A DNA stretch of 64,000 nucleotides from Blastomyces gilchristii SLH14081 (taxonomy: Eukaryota; Ascomycota; Eurotiomycetes; Onygenales; Ajellomycetaceae): contig NW_003101668.1 of NCBI RefSeq assembly GCF_000003855.2, forward strand, positions 871,068 through 935,067, read 5' to 3'. Positions 24,578 through 35,728 of this stretch are shown here, piece after piece (position 1 is the stretch's first letter; the number at the start of each line of letters is the position of its first letter). The notes under the pieces were generated by a model that saw nothing but the letters and a program-made list of their open reading frames with translations, had not been told where the DNA came from and searched no databases. The translations under genes and the position numbers were made by a program.

Positions 24578-25529
24578 CTTGCAGATGATACTAAATATTG
24601 ATTATCAGATAATCTTATATATCAGAGATTCTCTACTCAGCAGACTTCTTTTAGTCTTCAGATTATATAATTATCAATATATTATGTAAAAGCTTCTGTA
24701 TCTGCTAATACTTTTACAGTTATCTCTTAATTCTTAATCAAGTGTTCTCTATACATTAACATTTCAGGTCTCAAGGCATTGAGATGAGTATTCACTTCAT
24801 TCTTATCTGTATCTCAGTCAGGAGTCTGCTTTCTCTTTGTATTTACAGAATTCAATGAGTCATCTAACATGAGCATCTCTTTCACTTTGAAGACTTTTCA
24901 TAGAATATCAGTGAGTGTCTCTGAGCTCACTAATTCTACTAGTTTTTTAACTCTCTTAACTGTGTATACTGTGTGCAATCTTTTATATTATAATTTTAAC
25001 ATCTGTAGTTGAAGTAAGCTCAATACTTATAATATTAAGATTTTCACTTAGAAAATCTCTTTTTTAAGAGATTTAGTGCTTTAGTGATGATATTCAGATC
25101 TAGATTCATTATATTTAGATATATAACTTATATTATAGAAGTCTGATTATCTGTTCTCTATTAAAATATACTCAATTGCAGTATTTTCTGTTATAATTAA
25201 CTCACTTATTTCTATATAATAAGAATATTGTATACTTATTTCACTGTATCTGATTATAAGATTAAGTATTTTCATTCTGCTCTCAACTCAGATGTAAGAT
25301 TATGAATAAAGATCTATAAATAGAAAGATGTTGAAAGCTCTTCATTTAATATAAGATAGTGTAAGCTGAAGTGTGTAAAGTATAATATAAGATTACTCAC
25401 TTATCTACACTCAGTGAAGTATTTGTAATACTTATCTCATATATTCACTTTCTCAAAGTTATGCAAGATTCATTTGAAAAACTCATTTCATATTTATGAA
25501 AATGAATATTATTCTAAGTCTGTGAGATT
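24578..25529 (-). pseudogene. Gypsy-2 (reverse copy) protease and gag, part
   Basis: Collinear with about 40580 down to 39690 of the other copy: protease region near 24600-24720, gag near 24750-25520. It ends where the SINE entered. Bases 25530-25542 (CATCTTTTCATTA) are repeated at 33641-33653. Confidence 0.75.
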
Positions 25530-25663
25530 CATCTTTTCATTATTATTATTATTATTATTCTTTCATTATACTCATATGCAAGCAGAGCTTATGATGAGTC
25601 CTTGCGTGATGTTAAATACAGGTCAAGTGTTGATTATACAGGAGGAAATACAGGTGTTGAGAC

Positions 25664-27441
25664 AGAGACACTGTATATCAGAACCGCTCCACCACGAACT
25701 CGCTCGACTTTTTGAATAAGACCCCGCCGATAGATCCATCGAAAAGCCCTCGATCATACGAGCATTTTGACCCCATCGCCGACCGCATACCCCGTGTGGT
25801 GGTGGAGTTATCCAGCCAAATGTGAACCAGACATTGTTTGAAACTCCTGTGTGGGATTATCCCCCGTTCTCCCCTATCACACCACAACCCCGGGCCAAAT
25901 TGCCATACAAATTGTAAGGTGAAAAGACCTAGCCATATGCACCAATCTTCTCAATTTTGGAAGATCCCCAATCTGTGATTGTGAAGATATCCGAGGAGCA
26001 ACATCTGTGAAAACCCTGTTCATCTTTGATGTTCCAAAACATCAATGCCAAGTCTCACCCTTGTACCGCCCTTCTCAATCTGGCCCATCCCCAGCAGAAA
26101 AATACAAAAAGATACCTCAGCAATAATATCAAGCATATAATCAACAGACACTTCTGAAGTGCAATCTCTATAAATACCCTGTCTGTCTTCAGTGTACCTA
26201 GACATAAATGCCAAGTCTCACCCTTGTATCACCCCTCTCAATCTGGCTCATCTCTGACAGAATAATACAAAAAGACACTCTGACAACAGTACTTGATACA
26301 TAATCAGTGAACAACAAGTCAACAGAACAAGTCAACAGCATGTCAACAACTATAAATTCAGTATATCTCAAGATCTGACTGAGTCTTTGATCCCTGCACA
26401 GTGAGATATATTAAATCTAGTTTTAATATCTTAATATTCAATAGATTCTGCAAGAGATTGAGAACAGCAATACTAGATTTCTATTGAATTTAAGAATTAT
26501 CTCTATATTAATATAATCATTGACAAAGTCTTCTATTTTGAGATATAAATAACCAGTTCCTCTACATCTCACTGACAATATATATATTATTATATAGAAA
26601 TAGACTTATATTCTCTATAATATCAAGACTCTGAAGAGAGAAAGTCTTGATAGAGAGTATACAGTAGTATATATCTTAGCAGTTTCTATCTCATTCTTCT
26701 ACAGCAGTTAATGCAATAAAAAAAAAAAGATCTTAGAAATAGTTTTTTACTTCTCTTGAAAAAGTAAGATGTTTTTCTCTGAGTTTTATATAATATTCTT
26801 ACAAAGAATTAAAAACAGAGTTATTTTCTATCATAATTTCATATTCTTTTAAGTAAGAATTACTTTTTCAGTGACTGAAGAGCTTTTATTAATACTTAAT
26901 TCTCTTTTACACTCTTTATTGACTGATTTGAGTTGCACACTTATTATGTGAGAAGAATTAAATGATTTAGAATAAAATTAAATAGTTTTAATCAATTTCT
27001 CTGCAAAAAATTGACTTATTTTTTGTCAGTTTTTCTCTTAAAAACTATCATATTATCTGATTTATTATCAATTGATATCATACTTTTTCTCACTGTATTT
27101 CAAGAAAGAGTTTATAAAGATTTTATTGATTTATCTCAAAAATCACTTTTAGTTTATTAGATTCTCTTCAAAAATCTAATCTAGTTACTGAACTAGTGTG
27201 AAAAAAATCAGGTGATTTATACATAAAAGTCTTTCATTCTTCTTTTGAAACAGTCTGATCAACTTTTCAATTGAAAATAGACTAATAAATCTCTCAACTG
27301 AAACAGTCTGACTAACTTTTTATTTAAAAATAGATTAATAAATCTCTCAATTGAAACAGTCTGATCAACTTTTCATTTGAAAATAGACTGATAAATCTCT
27401 CAATTGAAACAGTCTGATCAACTTTTCATTCAGTGAGTAAA
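25664..27441 (+). promoter_or_regulatory. LINE 5' untranslated region, first part nearly unmutated
   Basis: Runs from the target duplication to the first ATG of ORF1. Bases 25670-26300 keep normal CpG, CC and GG content (for example CCCGCCGATAG and CCCCGGGCC), in sharp contrast to the rest of the window. From about 26400 decay is again heavy. Short CT/GA-rich direct repeats (TGAAACAGTCTGATCAACTT and variants) occur three or more times at 27245-27430. LINE promoters are normally internal to this region. Confidence 0.7.
26020..26340 (+). repeat. Tandem repeat of about 175 bp in the LINE 5' UTR
   Basis: Two adjacent units share CCAAGTCTCACCCTTGTA, then CTCTCAATCTGG or CTTCTCAATCTGG, then a run like AATACAAAAAGA and ATAATCA..CAACA. 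The second unit starts near 26195. This is similar in form to promoter monomers of some other LINEs. Confidence 0.75.
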
Positions 27442-28990
27442 ATGAGTTCAAGAGTATACTCAGTGAATGTGAAAAAAGATGTTTTTCCAGATGCTGTTCC
27501 TGAGATTGAAATTCTAAAGAGAAGAAAGAAGAAAGAAATAGAGAAATAACAAGTTCTTGAAATACAGAAACTGAAAAAAGCAAGCAAAATTCTTGAAAAA
27601 CAGTATCTGAGTGAGAAGAATGAAGAAGTTCTGTTAATTCTTCATACTCAGACTAGACAACTACAAGAAGTGATCAAGTTCAAACTTGAAATTTCAAACA
27701 CAATTCAAAAAACATTGAAATCTTTCAGTACAGTCACTGACTCTTTTTCATCTTCTACTTCTTCATCTTCTTCTTCAAATCAGAAGAAAATATATACTCA
27801 AGTAACAGAATCTGCTGTCTTCAAACCTGCTAGTTCAAAATCTGCTCAAAATTCTGAGAAAACTGAGAAGAATATTACTCAGATCTCTGTTCATAGAAAG
27901 AAAAAAAAAGAAATGCAAAAAGAGAAGAACTTTTAAATCTTCAGAAATAGAAGACTTATTCTCAAAATCTCAAATCAGAAGAGCTTACAAAAAAACAAGC
28001 TAAACTTAAATCTCATTTTCAGAATTAGAAATAAAATTAATCAGCAGTTCTTTTCTTAGTTAATAACTGATATTGAAGTTCAAAAATCATTCATAGCTTT
28101 ATTTGAGTCATCTTTCTTTGAAAATTCTATTATTTTGACTACAATGCCTGAATTCAGTGCAGAATTTCTCATTCAGAATAAGAATCTCTGAAAATCAGCA
28201 ATAGAATCTCTACTGAATACAATAATTCTATCTGAGAGAGATGAAAAGTGAGACAAATTCATTCTTCATGATATTTCAGTTGAAATTTTTGACTGTGAGA
28301 AAGAAATGCTGCTTCTTAAAAATGAATTAGAAGAATACAATTCTATTCAACTGAGAAAAGAGTCTGTATGACTTAATTCAATTGAGTTCAGACAGAGCAG
28401 AAGAAATGCCTCTGTTCTAGTATATATAAAAACACTTGAATAATCAAGAATCTCTGAAGTAAGAGTAGCAGGTTTGAAAATGAGAGTTCATAAATACAAA
28501 GACTTAAGAATGAATCTCAAAGCTCAAACACAGTGTTCAAACTGTCAAAGATATGAACACTTTATAATCTCTTATTTCAGAGACTCAAAATGTGCATTCT
28601 GTGCTAGAGATCACAAAACTAGTGAGTATAAATGTGAAACATGCTCAAAAAGAGATGAAATATGTCAATATACTCTACTTAAGTGCTTCAATTGCAAAGA
28701 AAAACATGCATCTAGCTCAAAAGAATGTATATTTACTTCAAGAACTCAGAAGAACTGAAGAAAAGATGAAGCTCAAAGTGAATCTAAAACTGAAGAGAAA
28801 AGTCAAGCTAGTAAATTCACAACTGTAAGCTTAAAAAGAAGAAACTCTCAACTATCTAGATCTTCAAACTTCAATTCTTCAGCTAAATATAAACAGAATT
28901 TGAATTCTCAAATATCTGTTAAGATTAGAGAATTGAGAAATGACTCTCATGATAAACTAGATAGAATGCAAGCTGTTGAGATTCCTGCTT
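27442..28990 (+). pseudogene. LINE ORF1 remnant (nucleic-acid-binding protein with zinc knuckles)
   Basis: Starts ATG at 27442 (MSSRVYSVNV). An early TAA replaces CAA. The N-terminal third is a charged helical region with a Ser-rich linker (27670-27936). After a frame change the C-terminal part at 28474-28758 carries three Cys/His knuckles: CSNC...H (last Cys now Tyr), CAFCARDHKTSEYKC, and CFNCKEKHASSSKEC. This arrangement is typical of ORF1/gag-like proteins of Tad-type LINEs, which bind the element RNA. The frame is broken by stops and at least one indel. Confidence 0.82.
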
Positions 28991-29060
28991 TTTAAAATAG
29001 TTATAATCTACTATCTGATGATAGTGATTAGATTCTACTATATCTTCACTCTCTTTTAGA

Positions 29061-32000
29061 ATGAATATACAACAAAAATAATAAAAAAAGTTTAAAAACT
29101 CTTCAAAAATCACATTTATTTAAAACAATATGAATAGAAACTCAAATTGCATTTATTCTTATCTTCAGATTATATTTGAATAAAAAGTTGACTTTGTACT
29201 TCTTCAAGAATCAAACTTTGATACTGAGTAAAAGTACATCATTTCTCATTCAAGCTATTACTGCTTTCTTTCTGAAAAATCTGAGATAAAATCAAGAGTA
29301 GCAATCTATGAGAGAAAAAGATCAAGATATTAATTTAATCTGAGATTTGATATCATATCTGACTCTGATATTCTAGTGAGTGACATTATAGATAAAGATA
29401 ATGAGTTTAATACTATTTAACTTATAAATATCTATAATGAAAAATCATTAAAAGAAAACAACAATATCTGAACAATTGATAGAGGATTTTTGAATATACT
29501 CTGTAAAAACTCTCTATAATTGCAGAAGACTTCAATGCACATCATCTCTGATAGAACTCAGAGTGCACAAGAGTAGTAAGAGCAGATAAACTGATTGAAT
29601 GAACTTTTGAGCATTCAATAGATTTAGTTAACAAGTCTGATCAACAAACATTCTTTAGAAAAGACATGAAACAGAAATCTATTATAGATCTAACTTTCAT
29701 GTCACAAAATCTAATTGAAAAAAGACTTATAAACTGATTTATTAATTCAAATGAAACCTCAGAATCAGATCATGAGATCATTCAATTTAATATTAAACTG
29801 AGTGAAAAACAAAGAAGTGAAAATCCTCTTCTCTTTAATCAATATAACTTTGAAAAAGCTGATTGAAAAGCAGTTGAAGAAAGAGTAAAACAGCTGAAAT
29901 CTGAAAGACAGAGTAAGCTCTATTGAAATCAAAGTCAAGATATCTCAAATGAAATACTTAAAAATAGAGTAAAGTTGATTACATCTATTCTTCTAACAAG
30001 TATTGAAGAAAATATTTCAAAGAAAAAGTCTTCTGAGTATTTCAAATCTTGATGAAATGAGAATATCACTTCTAAAAGAAAGCAATTAGTCACTACTAAA
30101 AGAGATTGAAAGAATCACTTAATATCTGATGAAAAGTTCAAAGCTATTTAAAATGAATATTTTTCAGATATTAAAAAAGCTAAAACAGATTACTGAAACA
30201 AATTTCTTAAAGAAGTATAAGAAAAAGAAGTTTTTAAAGTCTTCAACTATACTAAAACAAGAAGTGTAGCAAAGCTTTCACCCTTAGAATATGAATTTCA
30301 GAATGAATTATATACAGTAAACTCTTGTAAGGAAAAATATCAAGCTTTTATAAGAATTCTCTTTCAAAACTTATCACATTTAGAAGAGAAGAATATGTCA
30401 TTTCATGAATATATTGATGAAAATAACTGAGAATGATCTGAGCTTATATATGATGAACTAGAGTCAGTAATATTCTCAAGTTCAATTAAAACTGCTGCAG
30501 GGCCTGATTCAATTAATCACTCAATTATTCAAAACACATATTCCTACTTGAAGAATGAATATTTTGAGCTCTTTTTCACTCTCTTAAAAAATGATTATTA
30601 TTCTAAATGCTGGAGAGAAGCAACTGAAGTAATCCTTATAAAATCTAATAGAAAGACTTCAATTTCTAAGTCATATAGAGTAATATCTCTGTTGAACTGT
30701 TTAGAAAAAATTCTAGAAAAGATAATAGCTACTAGATTATCTTTTATAAGCTCTATTAGTGATTCTCTTCTATTTAATGAATAAATAAGAGATAGAAAAC
30801 AATGTTCTGTAATTAATACTGTTCTCTCAGTTATTCATGATATTCAAGTAGCAAAGCATGAAGGCCTGGTCTCAACTGCAGTTTTTATTGATATAAAAGA
30901 TGCATTTGATCATGTTTCAAAGTCTAAGATGATTCAAACTTTAAAGATGTTAAAACTGTCACTTTCTCTAATAAAATGAGTTAATTATTTCATATCTAAA
31001 AGAATTATACAACTATTCTTTGATGGAAGAAAACAAGATAAAACTGAGATAAAAATAGAAGTATCACAAGAATCTTCAATCTCATCTGTTTTATTTGCAA
31101 TATACCCTGCATATCTATTCAAGAATAGAGAGATGAAAATAGTGAGATCTTCAAGTTATATAGATGATATTAGTCTACTCTACAGTTCAAAGACAATCAA
31201 AGAGAATTTAGAAGTAATTGAGAAAGTAGTAAAGAAAATCTTTGTTAGAGCAGATATCAATCTAATTCAATTTAATATGAATAAAACTGAGCTAATTCAC
31301 TTTTTTCTCAGGTTTAATGAGAAAGAACTAAGTCTAACTCTTTTAAATAAAGAGATTAAACTCAGTTTGAATGTCAAATAACTAGAAGTATAGTTAAACT
31401 TCAAGTTGAATTTTAAATATCATATTCAACAAAGAATTATCAAGACAGAGAGACTACTGAATAGTATAATCAGACTATCAAATACTGAGAGAGGTCTATT
31501 CTTTCAGGCTATGAGATAGTTATACATAGTCTGTATTATCTCAGTAGCTGATTATGAAGTTCAAGTTTGATGAAATAATCAAGAAAACTTCACTGAACTC
31601 TTTCAAACTCTATAAAACAGAGCTTTGAGAAGAATTCTGAGAGTATTCAAGTCATCTTCTATTAAAACAATAGAAATTGAAGCTTCAATTTCATCTTCTG
31701 CTATTCAATTTGAAAAGGCCTGTATAAACTATACTCTGAGAGTCATGAAGATGAGCTCAAATCATATAATCAGAGAAAGAGTTTCTTCTTCATTTTCATC
31801 AGTTAACTCAGGAAATGAACTGAATTAAAATAGATTTCTTGATTGAAATGAGAATAATGCTTTAAAGAAAATGCTCTCTCAACTGTATAGACTATGTTCA
31901 CTTATTAAGAATCAATTTTCTTTATTAAATATTGAGAAAATTGATCATGAGAAGATATCTCTCTGAAGAGAAAAGCTTTAATCTCTCATAGACTTATAAA

Positions 32001-33004
32001 TAAGTGAACTATCTAAAGAGAGAGAATATGAACAGCATTTGAAGAAGATCTCTACAATTAATATAAAAGACTCTATTCTGATTTACTCAGGTGACTTAAA
32101 AAATGAGAATTTGAATAGATTAGTCACAGACATTGCTTATACTGAAGATAACATTAATTTTATCTCAGATTTCTGGAATTTAGGCTGTGAATCTGAAGTC
32201 TTTGATGCTGAACTATTTGTAATAGTGAAAGATTTCAAACTCATTGAAATAAAATCTCATAAAAGAGGAAATGATTTGAAAGAGATATGAATATTCTCTG
32301 ATAGTCAAGCTGCTTTAAAAAGACTTAGAAATAGTCAGATTCATAATGATCAAATGAATCTTGAACTGATTTTAAACTCTGTTTTGAAAATTCAAAAGAG
32401 AAGAACATCAAAACTGATAATTCATCTGCATTGAGTTCCTGCTCATATGAATATTCATGACAATGAATTGGCTGATTCAGCTGCAAAAAAGGGTTCAGAA
32501 TTAAGCAGATCTATTCAAAAAACAGTGTTCTGATCTTTCATAAAGAGAAAGATAAAAGAATCTTGTTTAAACAAGTGAAATGAAAGCTGGCAGAAACAAA
32601 AGAAGAGTATACATTATTCAAGATTTGAGATAAAATCAAAGTGAAAATCTTGTTTAATTAAATGTAAAAAGAAAATATTCTCATCTATAATTCAGCTGAA
32701 ACTAGGACATGGTTATTTCAAATCCTATATATAAAGATTTGATGATAGATTTGATTCAACAGAGTGCTCATTCTGCAATGTGAATGAAAATTCTGAGTAT
32801 ATTGTAATGCATTGTGCATTATACAATAGTCTCAGAGTCAGATTAAAGAAGAAGTATAATTTAAATCAATTAAATATGAGATTCTTATTCTCAACTGAGA
32901 CAGGAACTAAATACTTAATAGACTTTCTATCAGAAACTAGAGCAGCTACAAGAAAATGACTGAATTCAGAAGTATCTGAATATGAAGAGATGGAAATTGA
33001 TTAG
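29061..33004 (+). pseudogene. LINE ORF2 remnant: endonuclease, reverse transcriptase, RNase H, zinc finger
   Basis: ATG at 29061, TAG at 33002. The interval is not a multiple of three, so at least one frameshift is present. Endonuclease: VDFVLLQE near 29190, AEDFNAHHL near 29522 (family GDFN.HH..W, Gly changed to Glu), SDHEIIQF near 29767 with the catalytic His kept. RT: TAAGPDSIN near 30490, YRVISLLNCL near 30674, DIKDAFDH near 30890, QESSISSVLF near 31070, YIDDI at 31157-31171 with both Asp intact. RNase H: near 32070-32500, with DAELFVI, FSDSQAALKRL and NELADSAAKKG. The tail has CSFC...HC near 32770. Nearly every expected Trp is TGA, one TAG. Confidence 0.9.
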
Positions 33005-33376
33005 ATATAGTCTGTTAAAACAGCTATATATCATCTTTTAATAATTTTATTTTGTTATAGTCTCTCTTTACTGTACTTGTTTCCTTCTGTTCTTTTCTCT
33101 ATCTATTTAATGTGTCTATCTTTAAGACTATGTTCTCTTTTCTTTTGTCATAATATTTTCAAATGATTTCAAAGTATTAGAAGGTGTTGAAATACTGCAA
33201 TTTGTAAACAGTTTTTGTATTCTGAGCTGGAATTTTCTGATTTTGCATATTTGAAATTAATAAATGTATAATAGTTGACTCTATAGATATAGGAAAAACT
33301 CTGAGAACTAAAGATTCTCAGGTAGATGTCATAGTCTCTGACTGCATACATCTATAATTGAAGAATAATAATAATA
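33005..33376 (+). other. LINE copy 2 3' untranslated region and (TAA)n tail
   Basis: Matches 2494-2876. It ends ...GAAGAATAATAATAATAA directly before the target duplication. The last 40-50 bp resemble the SINE tail. Confidence 0.85.
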
Positions 33377-33551
33377 ACAGGTGTTGAGACCACGCCAAGA
33401 GAACAAGAACATAGGAAAATACAAAGAAGTGACAATTAGATACATGCGATAATAACTTCCCACCTCAGAAACATAGAGTGATTCATTGAAGTGATTTGTA
33501 CACCTCTGTATTTATTAGAAACCTGAGGTGCTTGAGTTCCGGATTTAATGT

Positions 33552-33640
33552 ATCCTCTGCGGGTTTCGAACCCACGCGCCTTGGTTTCCCACACCAAGGC
33601 GCTACCGGGTGGCCGCATTAACTATTCGGCCACCGGGGCT
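33552..33640 (-). ncRNA. tRNA-like head of SINE copy 1 with Pol III boxes
   Basis: On the minus strand: an A-box-like TGGCCGAATAGTTAATGCG (33632-33614) and a B-box GGTTCGAAACC (33572-33562). Three hairpins can be drawn: GGTGGCCG/CGGCCACC, GCGCCTTGGT/ACCAAGGCGC with loop GTGGGAA (anticodon position GGG), and a T-arm GTGGG/CCCGC-like stem with TTCGAAA. There is no matching acceptor stem, so this is a SINE head and not a working tRNA gene. Confidence 0.75.
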
Positions 33641-33653
33641 CATCTTTTCATTA

Positions 33654-34717
33654 GTTATTTATAATAACTTCACTTTTTCATGTAGAAATGTGACAGATCT
33701 TAAGACTTGTTAAAATTCTATTAACTGTCTGTCTGTGAGTTCATATTCAATCTGATAATATAATTATATCTGACTTAGTCAGCTGATTGCAGTATTATTT
33801 TTTCAGTTATTATCAAAGCTTGATAATTTTAACAGATCTTCTGACTTGATGTATTTCATATTTAAATTCTCATTCTGCATAGTAGTCTCTGATGATGTAT
33901 ATACTTCTGAAGAGATTATGAATAATTGTGATAAGATCTTCAGATTTGATATAATTATCTATCTGTGTAAACATTGAATCTCTCACTGCAGGTTTACAAT
34001 CTGATTTTCTCTATTTTTATTAATGATAATGATTGTGTTAGTGAATCTCTTCATAGTGAATGCTTAATCTGTAGTGAATGTCAATTATTATTTGACTTCT
34101 GTCTCAGTCTGTCACTGCATATACAAGGCCTTAATCTCATTTAGAATTCTTGTATATGTACAGAACTTCAATTCTGATTTAATGATCTCAGTTATTTTTC
34201 TTACTACTTTAAGTAAACTCTCTGAGAGGTTCTGCATATCTTCTGGTTCAGATAGCAGAGAAGAGTGTTTGTATTAACTAGAGAAGATGTTCATTTTAAT
34301 AATTTCTCATTGATTATATACTCTCTATCATTATATCATTATATTGTTATATTATTATATTATTATATGATTTCTGATTTCTGTTTCCTGTTATTATTAT
34401 ACAACTTCAGTGATGGTTATCTCTCTTTTATTCTTCTAAGTAGAGAGTGATCTTCTTTGAATCTGATTCACTACTCGCATTCCCTTTCTTATATCTTATT
34501 TATTTGTATATGTGACATTCATCTGAGTGTGAAGTTTTCTCTTAATAAGTAGAGTAGTATTAATCAGATACTCTTCTACTCATCACTTCTTCATACACTA
34601 TCTTTTAAAATGTTTTAGAATCACACCAGTATGATAACTATGAATTACTTTGTAGATGAAATTATCACACTCTGAAGAAGTCTGCACTTCTTACTAGTTT
34701 TTAGACATGCTATCAGA
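33654..34717 (-). pseudogene. Gypsy-2 (reverse copy) gag N-terminal part and leader
   Basis: Reverse complement homologue of 38594-39660 of the other copy. In the plus direction the frame at 34074-34277 (SVCHCIYKALISFRILVYVQ...) looks conserved with 39228-39040, but this is the antisense shadow of a conserved gag coding region. The bases next to the LTR, TATCAGA, correspond to the primer-binding position and do not resemble a TGG-type site. Confidence 0.7.
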
Positions 34718-34903
34718 TATGATTCAAAGATTGCTTGAGTCAGTGTATGATTACAGGTGTGCACTGGCTTCTTATATACAGTACACTAAATTAATTAGTG
34801 GCTGCTATGGCCCCTTTTACATTCGTAAGCAATTTCAGAAGCGTAAGCATGTTTGAAAGCAGCCGTGTTATTATTCAGCAGTCGTACGTTCTCCCGAATC
34901 ATA
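34718..34903 (-). repeat. Gypsy-2 (reverse copy) 5' LTR
   Basis: 186 bp, starts TATGATTC (TGTGATTC in the others) and ends CCGAATCATA, followed by GTTC (34904-34907), which is the repeat of 10295-10298. Confidence 0.88.
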
Positions 34904-34907
34904 GTTC

Positions 34908-35214
34908 TCACATCACAGTACATTTCTGTAATCTTAATATTAATGAGAGATAAGTCTCTGAGTATCTGTAAAATTTAGATAATTAAGATAATATAAATAC
35001 TATAAATTTATAATAGAAGTTAATTTGAATAGATGAGTTCTCTCTCTGTATTCTTATTATTTTCAGACTGAATACTTCAGTATAACTGAGAGAGCAGATA
35101 TAGCTTCATAAGAGATATCTGATTATATATACAGATAATCAGTCTTCAAGATTCTACTGCAACTGTATGTATTCTGATATTCAGCTCTCTTAAAGTCTGT
35201 GTATTTCTGACAGT
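34908..35214 (-). other. Gypsy-4 3' region, part 3, no gene recognised
   Basis: About 300 bp of Gypsy-4 between the reverse Gypsy-2 and the MITE. It ends with the MITE target duplication CTGACAGT. Nothing coding was seen. Confidence 0.65.
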
Positions 35215-35720
35215 TAGAATGGCCGCCAGAACCATGAATTTCACATTTGATCTCATTTGGTCTGGTCTCATACATTTCTTGGCATGAATCCCGCTAGGAC
35301 TGGCTATCAAAAAAACATGTAAAGTGACTATATATCAGATCTTAAAATGAAACCATGACTTGAAAAAAATGAGAAAGTGGTCTCACTTGATTCCATTTAG
35401 TCTCATTCTTGGCATAAAGTGACTATTTTTAGACATTTTAAGGTTTTTTTTAGACTATTTTTAATTTTTTAAAAAGTAACACTTTTTGGTAACACTCAAA
35501 TGAGATTTAAAGTCATTTAAAGCAATAAAAATAATTTAAATTAAGAAGTGAAAATCATGGTCCCATTTGAAAAATGTGACAAGAGTAGACAGTAAGTTTC
35601 ACTGAGACAGTATGAGACTACTATCTAATGTTAAAACCGTGTAATGGGAGCAGTCGAATTGATAATGAGACTATCAAAAAATCTGATCCTGGTCCCAGAC
35701 ACGGTCACACGGTCAGTCTA
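35215..35720 (+). mobile_element. hAT-type MITE, copy 3 (506 bp), in Gypsy-4
   Basis: TAGAATGGCCG...GGTCAGTCTA with duplication CTGACAGT at 35207-35214 and 35721-35728. All three MITE copies have exactly the same length. Confidence 0.93.
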
Positions 35721-35728
35721 CTGACAGT

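Larger units (their letters stand above)
25664..33376 (+). mobile_element. LINE copy 2, apparently full length (7.7 kb)
   Basis: Non-LTR retrotransposon bounded by a perfect 14-bp duplication ACAGGTGTTGAGAC (25650-25663 and 33377-33390). The intact SINE at 59770 shows the unbroken target, which proves both ends. Order: 5' UTR with a tandem repeat, ORF1 with CCHC knuckles, ORF2 with AP-type endonuclease, RT, RNase H and a zinc-finger tail, 3' UTR, (TAA)n tail. Domain order fits the Tad-like group of fungal LINEs. The coding part is heavily mutated, but the first 700 bp are not. Confidence 0.93.
25543..33640 (-). mobile_element. tRNA-like SINE, copy 1, split by the LINE
   Basis: The SINE consists of 25543-25663 (3' tail side) and 33391-33640 (head side), 371 bp in sum, the same length as the intact SINE at 59770-60140. 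A 13-bp duplication CATCTTTTCATTA flanks it at 25530-25542 and 33641-33653. On the minus strand the head is tRNA-like and the 3' end is a (TAA)n tail. It was opened by the LINE with a 14-bp duplication ACAGGTGTTGAGAC. It encodes nothing. Confidence 0.92.
10299..34903 (-). mobile_element. Gypsy-2, reverse copy, interrupted by MITEs, an hAT, a SINE and a LINE
   Basis: Outer LTRs are 10299-10483 and 34718-34903, flanked by a 4-bp duplication GTTC. Same family as 38420-54462, which also shows a 4-bp duplication (GTAT). From left to right on the plus strand: 3' LTR, antisense accessory gene (partly duplicated), pol C-terminus and integrase, MITE, hAT, RNase H and RT, MITE, gag, SINE with LINE inside, gag start, 5' LTR. 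The family is about 8.3 kb without insertions. Confidence 0.88.

Noticed and set aside
25678..26214. Host gene fragments in the GC-normal stretch
   Set aside because: The stretch lies inside the LINE target duplications and contains a tandem repeat. Frames there have no recognisable domain, so it is the LINE 5' UTR.
29061..33004. A genetic code in which TGA means tryptophan
   Set aside because: Some Trp positions are TAG or TAA, many other frame breaks exist, and the same G-to-A change alters Gly and Pro codons. Decay explains all of it.
33552..33640. A functional tRNA gene
   Set aside because: There is no acceptor stem, the stems are too long, it occurs twice with target duplications, and it is joined to a SINE body.
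34074..34277. A conserved small gene shared with 39228-39040
   Set aside because: It is the antisense of the conserved gag N-terminal region of Gypsy-2; nucleotide homology alone produces the similarity.
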